Positions 1 through 5,469 of a DNA stretch of 5,469 bases are shown in pieces. Position 1 is the first letter of the stretch, and each line of letters begins with the position of its first letter. The notes under the pieces were generated by a model that was given only the letters and a program-made list of their open reading frames with translations, did not search any database and was not told the origin of the DNA. The position numbers and the translations under genes were made by a program. Origin of the DNA: Opitutaceae bacterium (GTDB lineage Bacteria > Verrucomicrobiota > Verrucomicrobiae > Opitutales > Opitutaceae); contig JAISAX010000491.1 of the NCBI GenBank assembly GCA_031266495.1, positions 1 to 5,469 of the forward strand, in the 5' to 3' direction.

Positions 1-136
1 TCCCACGCTTTTCCCCCCTAAAATTCCCGCCCGGTAACCGGTTGCCCGTAAAGTTATTTTTGTTCCTCCCCCCCCCCCCCCCCCCCCCCGGCTTCCGACC
101 TGTTTCGGGGGGGGGGGGAGGAGGGAGCCGTGGCGG
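1..136. other. Non-coding region downstream of the protease gene
   Basis: Apart from the C22/G12 inverted repeat, this stretch holds an AT-rich patch (AAAGTTATTTTT, 51-62) and a short palindrome CCGGT-A-ACCGG at 31-41. An open frame reading through the homopolymers on the + strand gives only Pro and Gly runs and is not considered a gene. No start of another gene is seen before the left edge. Confidence 0.5.
64..122. repeat. C22...G12 inverted repeat just downstream of the protease gene
   Basis: On the + strand, TCCT followed by C22 (68-89) is matched by G12 (107-118) followed by AGGA. The flanking bases pair too: T64-A122, C65-G121, C66-G120 and T67-A119, giving a 16-bp perfect stem (64-79 with 107-122) and a loop of 27 bases. 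Because the C tract is longer than the G tract, several pairing registers are possible. The repeat begins 15 bases after the protease stop codon, the position expected of a transcription end or mRNA 3'-protecting hairpin. In the direction of protease transcription it is followed by AACAAAAATAACTTT rather than a U run, so it is not a standard intrinsic terminator. Confidence 0.6.
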
Positions 137-3100
137 TTATTGCGCGGTTTCGGGGGTGAGGAGGATCGGACCAAATCCGTTCGGGAAATTTTTCGCCCGC
201 GTGTTCGGTAATCGACGCCATATCAGCCAGCTCTCCGTATCCTCTCCCGTATGCCAGGGGTTTTCAATGCTTCCGGCTTTCCGGCCAAAATAGACCTCCC
301 CTCCCAGACTCGCCCCGGCTATCTTTCCGGGATTTATATACCAGAAATATACCGCTCCGGTTGAGGCCGGTATCGCGCCCGCAAGTTTGGCTCCATCTGC
401 CGTGGTCCCCTTGATCGTCATCTTGCCTGTGGCGTCTATCTTGAGAATGGCGCTGCCGGAACCGGCAGGGTCGGCAGGGGTTGGTGGATACACAGGAACC
501 AGTATCGTCGCATGGATGCCTTGCCAGGGCACGGGTGCTTTTTTGCTCCAGATGGGCCGCTTCCGTCCGTCTTCCGTCTCCGCCTCGTTCGTGGTGTTGC
601 GCGACAGATAAAACAGGAGTCGCCCGCCCGCCTCTATAAATACTATATTGGCCATGAGTCCCTCGCGTTTGTCACTCACGACAAGGGCGCCCGCCCCGGT
701 GCCGTCCGCCGTGGTCTGGAGCACGCCTCGCAGGGAACGGGTCTTGCCGTCGCGATACAGGAACTTGCCGGTAAAGGAACCGGTGGAGGTTATTTTCAGT
801 TCAAATCGTCCGAAGGGGATCGCTTGCGTGGCGGCAGCGTTACTGTCCAGGAGGAGGCCATCGAATCCGCCCTGGAAGGCGGCGGGGAAGGCGGTGACGG
901 TGAAAACAAAACTGTCGAGGTCGGTCCTCACCTTGCCTTGCTTGCTCCAGAGGGTGATGGCGTACGAGCCGGGTTTCGCGGTGATGCGGCCGGTGATGAG
1001 GCCGGTTACGGGATCGATCCGGAGTCCTTTCGGCAGGCCTTTGGCGTAGTACCGGAGGCCGGGACCAACGGCGCCGTCCGTCGAGGAGGGGAGTGTCACC
1101 GATGTGCCGATACAGGCTTGGCGGACGGATTCCGGCGCGGGCGTTCCGCGGGCGGCGACCGTCAGGGCGAGGGTGGCGGGCGGGGCCGCGTCGTGGTTCG
1201 CGTCTCCGGGTTGCGTGAAGGTGAGGAGCGCGTCGCCGATGGAATGGATGGTGGCGAGGCGTCCGGATACGGAAATGACGCCGGGGGCCGAGGTGGAACA
1301 GGCAAGCGGCAGGCCGGAGGTGGAATGCGCGTACTGGTCGAGGCCGAACGGGGGGTCGTAAATCCAGCGGGTGGTTTGCGCGGCGGCAGCGGCGGAAAAG
1401 GTGATGCGTTGCCCGGCTTTGCGGACAATGAGTGTGGCGTGGTCAATGGTGGTCTTGAAGCCGGGTTCGGCAAGCGTGACGGTCACGTTGTACGTGCCGG
1501 CGTTGACGGGCGGGGTCGTCGAGCCGTTGTAGGTGATCACCCGCCGGAGGCCCGCGCCGCCATCGGCCGCCCAGGTGCTGGTGGCGGTGGTTTCCACTAC
1601 ACGCGGTTTTCCGTCATAGGTCTGTTCGAGTGTGGAGGTCACAAATGCCACGGTCGCGCCAACGGGTTCGACGGCGAGGGTGGCGAGGGCGCTGGTGACC
1701 GTGCCTTGTGTGTTCGTGACGACGCAATCGTAGCCGCCTTGAAGGGCGGGTGTCATGAAATTGAGCGTCAGTTCGGGGAGGTTGGCTCCGGGGATCGGGA
1801 TGCCGTCCTTCCGCCATTGATACGCCGGAGGGGGCGAGCCGGTGGCGCTGACGGTGAGCGTGATGCCGCGGCCTGCCTGGAGGGTGAGGGATTGCGGCTG
1901 GACAAGGAGTCGCGGGGGTTCCGGGCGTTCGGTTACGTTGAGAAACGCGGGGGGGGATATTACCTGGCCGCTTTCCCAGGTGTTGGTGCGGGTGACGAGT
2001 ACGAGCCGGAACTGGTCGCCGCTCATCCCGCGGGCGGCGGTGGTGATGCGGAGGACGGGCGTGCCGGTGCCGGTGTAAATGGCGTCATCGTACAGGTCGT
2101 CCCAGGTGTAGCCGCCGTAGGCCTTGCGCTGCCATCGGCAGGCCGGGGGGGGGGAGCCGGCAATGGCAGCGGTGAGGGTGGCGGGGGAGCCGGCTTGCAC
2201 GGTGACGCCGGCGGGTGGGGCGGTGATCGCGGGAGGGACGATCACGAGCAGCCTGGCGGGGAGGCTGGCCGCGGTGTGTCCTGTCATGTTGGATACGCTC
2301 ACGGTGTAGTCGCCGGCGTGCGCGGGGGTGATGCCGCCGAGGTAGAGTCCGGGCGAGGTGGCGCCGGGGATGGGCGCGCCGTTGTGATGCCACTGGAAGG
2401 CGAGCGGCGGGGTGCCGGTGACGCCGGCATCGAAGGTTACGGCGTCGCCGACGAGGGCTTCGCGGCCGGCGGGGTCGCGGGTGATGGCGGGGGGGGCGTT
2501 GGTGACGGTGATGGTGAGCGTGGCCGTCGTGGAGCCGATGCGGTTGGTCGCCGTCAGGGAGAGTGTGATACGTCCGTTCGTGGCCGGGTGGCCGGTGATC
2601 GTGCGGGTCTGGGGGTCGTAGTGGAATCCGGGGGGCAGGCCGGAGACGGTGATGGTGTCGGGGAAACCGGTTGCTTCGATGGTGTGGGTGAAGGGTTCGT
2701 TGATCCAGGTGGTGATGGTGAGGGGGCTGGTGAATTCGGGGGGGAGCATGGGCAGGTTGGTCCGGATCGTGTACTGCCCGATGCTTCCGTAGGGGGTGTA
2801 GCCCGGGGGGGCGTTTTCCGGAGTGCCGAGGCCGGTGGTGGTGATGCGCAGGTGGTAGGTGCCGGAGTCCGTGGCGGTCCAGTCGATGGTGGCGCGTGTT
2901 TCGTTTTCGGGGGCGTCGGAGGCGAGGGGGTTGCCGTCCTGGTCGAGCAGTTCCAGGCGGAGGTCCGTGTTGCCGCCATACGATCCGGTGTCGGCGCGGT
3001 AGGGGTGGGCCTGGAAGGTGTAGTGGTCGCCCGGGGTCGGGATCCTGAATTGGTACACGTGGGCGTCGCCGGCATGGATCAGGGTGCCGGTGGCCCCCGG

Positions 3101-4231
3101 GGTGCCGTCGGGGGCGGGGGTCAAGGCGGACGCGGTTTCGATGGTGGCGCCAATGGTTTCTTCTCGATACGGGATTTTTTCGGCAATGATGGCCAGGTCG
3201 TCTTCCTTGTTGTTGGCGCCGGCGTATTCACCTTTGGACCACTGGGTGAGGTTGCAGTCGTAGGCAGCGCCCATGATCGTGCCCCAGGATGTGGCGCCGA
3301 TGCCGTGGCCTTTGTAGTATTCGCCGTCGGAGGGGTGTCCGTCGTGATGGAGGCCCAGGTTGTGCCCGAATTCGTGCGAGGCGACTTCGGCGATGTTGGC
3401 GGTCTGGCGGTCTCCTGTGCCCATGTGGTCGTAATAGGCGAAGGCGGGAGAATAGGTGGAGACGTAGTTGGAATTTCCGAAGACGTCGAGCCAGGCGACG
3501 CCACCCGCCTCGTGGCTGGGCATGGGGTTTCCGTTTTTGTCCGTCGAGCGCGTGATTAGCACGCGGCCGGTGGTGGTGGTGAAGCGTCCGGGTTTTTCGG
3601 TGGTCACATCGATGTCGAAGGGGGCGTAGTCTTCCGCGACGCGTTCCCATATCTGGATGATGTTGGCTTGTTCCTGGTCGTTGAAGGTGGCGGGGGAATC
3701 GTCGATGTCGTAGGGTCTGGCGACAAAGATGCTGGTGCCGTAGTTGGTGTTCCATTGCGTGCCGGTGATCGTCATGCCGCCGAAATCGAGGAAGAGGATG
3801 TAGCGGGCGCCGGGGCGGGAATGGCGCACGGGTGGCTGGTCAATGGGCACGGGGGCCGCGGGGGGGGGGGGAGGGGCGTTGGCTTCGGTGGACGCGGGGG
3901 CGGTCCCGGTGTCCGGTGTCACGGGATGAAAGATACAGGCATAAATGAGTCCGCCGTCGGGCGTGACCTGGAGGCTGCCGTGGTCCGCAGCGGGTATCGG
4001 ATGGCTGGCCAGTGTTTCGAGGAGCCGGGTCTGCGCGGCGGGTTCGAGCCGGAGTATCGTCGTCCGGAATGCTCCCGGCGGCATCGCGTCGAGGATCGCT
4101 CGCGCCGCCGGTGTCGCCAGTGTCGCGCTTTTTTCCGCAACCGGCGCTGCCTCCGTCCGGTTGCCCGAACCGTCTGCAATGAGGGTGAATATCGACAGGA
4201 GGAGTATCGCTAGGTTCTGGTGTTTTTTCAC
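137..4231 (-). CDS. Secreted multidomain metzincin-type zinc metalloprotease with PPC, putative-Ig, Ig-like and MBG-type domains
   Basis: This is a complete 1364-residue gene with a GTG start and TAA stop. Residues 1-29 look like a Sec signal peptide (MKKHQN, hydrophobic 7-19, no lipobox). Residues 35-105 resemble a propeptide and are followed by a Pro-rich linker (106-137). The catalytic domain (about 140-355) has HEFGHNLGLHHD at 286-297, with zinc ligands H286, H290 and H296, catalytic E287, and a probable Met-turn at M320 (GTIMGAAY). Next come a PPC-like domain (369-493), a putative-Ig domain (496-579), three Ig-like domains (580-666, 667-769, 773-857), an MBG-like domain (858-937), a related repeat (938-1027), a second putative-Ig domain (1030-1114) and a C-terminal module (1115-1316) shared with the upstream gene. 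No LPXTG or PEP-CTERM signal is visible. The start is chosen because it gives a good signal peptide; no clear Shine-Dalgarno sequence precedes it and no in-frame ATG lies upstream within the spacer. The substrate is unknown. The protease call is strong; domain borders are by eye. Confidence 0.93.
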   Translation of the reverse strand: MKKHQNLAILLLSIFTLIADGSGNRTEAAPVAEKSATLATPAARAILDAMPPGAFRTTILRLEPAAQTRLLETLASHPIPAADHGSLQVTPDGGLIYACIFHPVTPDTGTAPASTEANAPPPPPAAPVPIDQPPVRHSRPGARYILFLDFGGMTITGTQWNTNYGTSIFVARPYDIDDSPATFNDQEQANIIQIWERVAEDYAPFDIDVTTEKPGRFTTTTGRVLITRSTDKNGNPMPSHEAGGVAWLDVFGNSNYVSTYSPAFAYYDHMGTGDRQTANIAEVASHEFGHNLGLHHDGHPSDGEYYKGHGIGATSWGTIMGAAYDCNLTQWSKGEYAGANNKEDDLAIIAEKIPYREETIGATIETASALTPAPDGTPGATGTLIHAGDAHVYQFRIPTPGDHYTFQAHPYRADTGSYGGNTDLRLELLDQDGNPLASDAPENETRATIDWTATDSGTYHLRITTTGLGTPENAPPGYTPYGSIGQYTIRTNLPMLPPEFTSPLTITTWINEPFTHTIEATGFPDTITVSGLPPGFHYDPQTRTITGHPATNGRITLSLTATNRIGSTTATLTITVTNAPPAITRDPAGREALVGDAVTFDAGVTGTPPLAFQWHHNGAPIPGATSPGLYLGGITPAHAGDYTVSVSNMTGHTAASLPARLLVIVPPAITAPPAGVTVQAGSPATLTAAIAGSPPPACRWQRKAYGGYTWDDLYDDAIYTGTGTPVLRITTAARGMSGDQFRLVLVTRTNTWESGQVISPPAFLNVTERPEPPRLLVQPQSLTLQAGRGITLTVSATGSPPPAYQWRKDGIPIPGANLPELTLNFMTPALQGGYDCVVTNTQGTVTSALATLAVEPVGATVAFVTSTLEQTYDGKPRVVETTATSTWAADGGAGLRRVITYNGSTTPPVNAGTYNVTVTLAEPGFKTTIDHATLIVRKAGQRITFSAAAAAQTTRWIYDPPFGLDQYAHSTSGLPLACSTSAPGVISVSGRLATIHSIGDALLTFTQPGDANHDAAPPATLALTVAARGTPAPESVRQACIGTSVTLPSSTDGAVGPGLRYYAKGLPKGLRIDPVTGLITGRITAKPGSYAITLWSKQGKVRTDLDSFVFTVTAFPAAFQGGFDGLLLDSNAAATQAIPFGRFELKITSTGSFTGKFLYRDGKTRSLRGVLQTTADGTGAGALVVSDKREGLMANIVFIEAGGRLLFYLSRNTTNEAETEDGRKRPIWSKKAPVPWQGIHATILVPVYPPTPADPAGSGSAILKIDATGKMTIKGTTADGAKLAGAIPASTGAVYFWYINPGKIAGASLGGEVYFGRKAGSIENPWHTGEDTESWLIWRRLPNTRAKNFPNGFGPILLTPETAQ
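2145..2154 (-). repeat. C10 homopolymer inside the second Ig-like domain of the protease gene
   Basis: Ten consecutive C on the coding strand fall in TCC CCC CCC CCG, encoding SPPP at about residues 693-696. A length change of one or two bases would shift the frame after the catalytic and PPC domains are complete, producing a protease without its later Ig, MBG and C-terminal module. Shorter tracts of eight C occur at 1949-1956 and 2489-2496, and seven-base tracts at 2738-2744 and 2805-2811, all C on the coding strand. Confidence 0.85.
3341..3376 (-). other. Zinc-binding active site of the metalloprotease (HExxHxxGxxHD)
   Basis: These twelve codons encode HEFGHNLGLHHD, residues 286-297 of the protease. 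The pattern matches the extended metzincin zinc motif: three histidine ligands, the glutamate that acts as general base, the conserved glycine that allows the turn, and a following aspartate as in several metzincin families. A methionine in GTIMGAAY, 24 residues after the third histidine, fits the Met-turn under the active site. All key residues are present, so the enzyme is predicted to be active once matured. Confidence 0.93.
3860..3871 (-). repeat. C12 homopolymer inside the protease gene (G12 on + strand)
   Basis: Twelve consecutive C on the coding strand, read CCT CCC CCC CCC CCC, encode most of a five-proline run (residues 120-124) in the linker between propeptide and catalytic domain. 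Long mononucleotide tracts in coding sequence are prone to slipped-strand length change. Reading it out by hand, 13 C gives a TGA seven codons after the tract (frame CGC GGC CCC CGT GCC CAT TGA). Eleven C gives a TGA about 30 codons later, overlapping the ATG of M153. Either change removes the whole catalytic domain. Whether the tract varies in nature is inference. Confidence 0.9.
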
Positions 4232-4302
4232 GACTGTCTGGGTTGTTGCATGAGCCGGAGGCTGGAGTGGTGAGGAGAAGGGGGGGGGGAGGGAGGGGGC
4301 GG
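4232..4302 (-). other. Spacer between the two genes; C-rich, no clear promoter or Shine-Dalgarno site
   Basis: These 71 bases separate the stop of the upstream gene from the GTG start of the protease. Read in the direction of transcription, the first half is almost pure pyrimidine, containing C10 (4280-4289 on the + strand as G10) and flanking C3-C5 runs. The second half is mixed sequence ending CAACCCAGACAGTC before the GTG. I see no TATAAT-like -10 box, no terminator hairpin with a U tract, and no purine-rich ribosome binding site. The short distance and common strand make co-transcription plausible, but a promoter inside the upstream gene cannot be excluded. Missing Shine-Dalgarno sites are not unusual in some bacterial phyla. 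Confidence 0.6.
4280..4300 (+). repeat. G10 tract and G-rich cluster with G-quadruplex potential in the spacer
   Basis: The + strand has G10 at 4280-4289, then A, GGG, A and GGGGG at 4296 or just before, followed by CGG. The cluster satisfies the simple pattern of four G3 runs with short loops, so it could fold as a G-quadruplex on the template strand of the protease transcript. It ends about 49 bases before the protease start codon. A regulatory role is inference from position only. Confidence 0.5.
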
Positions 4303-5469
4303 TTACCAGTCGTTGTAATCGTCCGGTTCCCGCGGGCCGTAGTAGATTTCCCCCGACAGGGGGCCGGCGGGCGTGGCTTCGGCGGCGGCGGCGGGGAGTG
4401 GCGGGATCAGGTAATAGCCGATGCCTTGTTTCCAGTTTTGCATGACAACGCCGGCGTATTTGACGGTGCGCCGGATGGTTTTTTTCGGGTTGGCCGGATC
4501 GGGGTCCGCGAGCGTAAGGCTGCCGCTGAATTCGCCGGTGGCGGGTTTGAGCGTGAGTTTCGGTTTGATCTGTATTTGGGGCGCGCGGACTTTGTTGTTC
4601 GTCCCGAGGCCGAAGTAAATGCCTTCGAGCAGCCAGGCTTGTTCTCCGAAATCAACGGCCTCGCTTTCGTAGAGTTCGAGTTGCGTGTTGCCGTCTTCGG
4701 GGACGAGTCCGAAGAGGAGTTCGTTTTTGGCGGGCGGGGTGTAGGGCGCGCCTTCAATGGCCAGGGGCAGGGGGTCGAATCCGGCGGGGTACGTTTGCAC
4801 GCCTTTTTTGCCGGTTTGGGTGACGGGGGCGCGGTTCCAGGTGAGGTCGCCGGGGGTGAGCGGGTCGGTGCCAAAGCGGTCGGGCAGGCGGAGCCAGCCG
4901 ACAATGGTGCCGGTGGGGCTGGCTTCGACCGCGTAGAGCGGGAGGTGGCCGTCGGTGGAGATCGTGGTGGCGCCTTTGAGCGCGGGTGAGCCGTCGGCGG
5001 GATAAAGGGTCCACTTTACCTTGCCGTCGAGGGCGGTGGCGAGGGTGGCCGTGGTGTAGCCGACGGGGTAACGGGTGTTCTCGACCGGGTTTTCCATTAC
5101 GAGGGTGTAGGCTCCGGCCTGGCTGGTGGCGGGGAGGGTTTTTTTGTGCCAGGGGTTTTTCCAGGCGGTGAGGGTGGCCTGGGCGCTTCCTCCGGCGGCG
5201 GGGCGTACGGTGCCGGTGGCGGCAGAGCCGTCCTGCGGGATAGTCAGGTGCAGGGCGAGGGGGGGCTGGTTGCGCGGGGTGAGCATGGCTTCGAGTGTGG
5301 CCGAGGTCGTCACGCCGTCGGCCAGGGTTAGCTGGCCGCGGAAGGTGGCGCTGGTTTTGCCAATGAGGAGTTTCCCGGTGGCGGAGCCTTTGGCGGTGGT
5401 CGTGAGGGTGAGGTGCGCGCCGAGGTTCTGGTTGAGGGTTCCGGAGCGCGCTACATAACCGCTGAAGGT
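4303..5469 (-). CDS. 3' part of a beta-rich secreted-type protein carrying the same C-terminal module as the protease (5' end outside window)
   Basis: The frame is open from the right edge to a TAA at 4303-4305, giving 388 visible residues. A GTG at 5311-5313 could be read as a start, but coding continues without a stop to the edge and the conserved module begins before it, so the gene is treated as 5'-partial. Visible residues 1-195 form one module: GYVARSG near the start, then TGKLLIGK and FRGQL, then YPVGYTTATLATALDGKVK (about 134-152), and TGTIVGWLRL closing it. These align by eye with protease residues about 1119-1316. A second part (about 240-377) has PKLTLKPATGEFSGSLTL, a dibasic stretch, KYAGVVMQNWKQGIGYYLIP and a closing SGEIYYGP. 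The protein ends in acidic DDYNDW. No catalytic motif, cysteine or transmembrane segment is seen in this part. It is probably the C-terminal end of a large exported protein; its N-terminal activity cannot be known from here. Confidence 0.88.
   Translation of the reverse strand, partial: TFSGYVARSGTLNQNLGAHLTLTTTAKGSATGKLLIGKTSATFRGQLTLADGVTTSATLEAMLTPRNQPPLALHLTIPQDGSAATGTVRPAAGGSAQATLTAWKNPWHKKTLPATSQAGAYTLVMENPVENTRYPVGYTTATLATALDGKVKWTLYPADGSPALKGATTISTDGHLPLYAVEASPTGTIVGWLRLPDRFGTDPLTPGDLTWNRAPVTQTGKKGVQTYPAGFDPLPLAIEGAPYTPPAKNELLFGLVPEDGNTQLELYESEAVDFGEQAWLLEGIYFGLGTNNKVRAPQIQIKPKLTLKPATGEFSGSLTLADPDPANPKKTIRRTVKYAGVVMQNWKQGIGYYLIPPLPAAAAEATPAGPLSGEIYYGPREPDDYNDW

Noticed and set aside
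31..41. CCGGT-A-ACCGG palindrome as a terminator or operator
   Set aside because: The arms are only 5 bp with a 1-base centre, there is no adjacent U tract and no neighbouring promoter; such short palindromes are common at this GC content.
42..293. Small + strand open frame with poly-Pro and poly-Gly runs
   Set aside because: It is only a translation of the C22 and G12 homopolymers plus antisense of the protease 3' end; no ribosome binding site or family resemblance.
512..3559. A 1015-codon open frame on the + strand, antisense to the protease
   Set aside because: Its translation is Gly/Arg/Val-rich low-complexity sequence with no domain or signal, as expected opposite a GC-rich gene with few antisense stops. 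The minus-strand frame has a signal peptide, a full active site and recognisable domains.
137..4231. CRISPR-like or tandem DNA repeat behind the Ig and MBG domains
   Set aside because: Similarity between domains is at protein level only (for example GSPPPA and QW motifs); no near-identical DNA units or regular spacing were seen.
5311..5313. GTG as a start codon of the upstream gene
   Set aside because: The same frame stays open to the window edge, and the residues before it (GYVARSG, TGKLLIGK, FRGQL) belong to the module shared with the protease, so the real start is outside the window.

Overview
The window is GC-rich and has two genes, both on the minus strand. They fill almost all of it. 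The best guess for the host is a Verrucomicrobiota bacterium, possibly Opitutales/Opitutaceae. This rests on recalled family resemblance: a metzincin-type catalytic domain joined to PPC, putative-Ig, Ig-like and MBG-type domains, and a C-terminal beta-rich module with 'tGsfTGKf..rdGK...lrG' and 'GY.tatl..dGk' signatures that is common in large secreted proteins of that group. No search was run. No RNA gene, insertion sequence, integrase or CRISPR array is visible.

Layout in transcription order, right to left. From the right edge to 4303 lies the 3' part (388 codons) of a secreted-type beta-rich protein whose start is outside the window. A 71-bp spacer follows (4232-4302); it carries a G10 tract on the + strand and no recognisable promoter. 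From 4231 to 137 is a complete 1364-residue secreted zinc metalloprotease with the motif HEFGHNLGLHHD and a long tail of repeat domains. Positions 1-136 are non-coding. They contain a C22 tract and a G12 tract that can pair into a very strong hairpin just after the protease stop codon.

The two proteins share a homologous module of about 200 residues near the C-terminus, so they probably belong to one family of exported proteins and may be co-transcribed. The protease would be exported through its signal peptide, held inactive by an N-terminal propeptide and then matured. The Ig, MBG and C-terminal domains would serve as stalk, binding or surface-association parts.

The main point for follow-up is a set of long homopolymers. 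A C12 tract lies in the protease gene between the propeptide and catalytic domain, where a one-base change in either direction gives a premature stop. Others are a C10 tract in an Ig-like domain, a G10 tract in the spacer and the C22/G12 pair after the stop. Together they suggest a phase-variable surface or secreted protease, though sequencing error in homopolymers must be excluded first.
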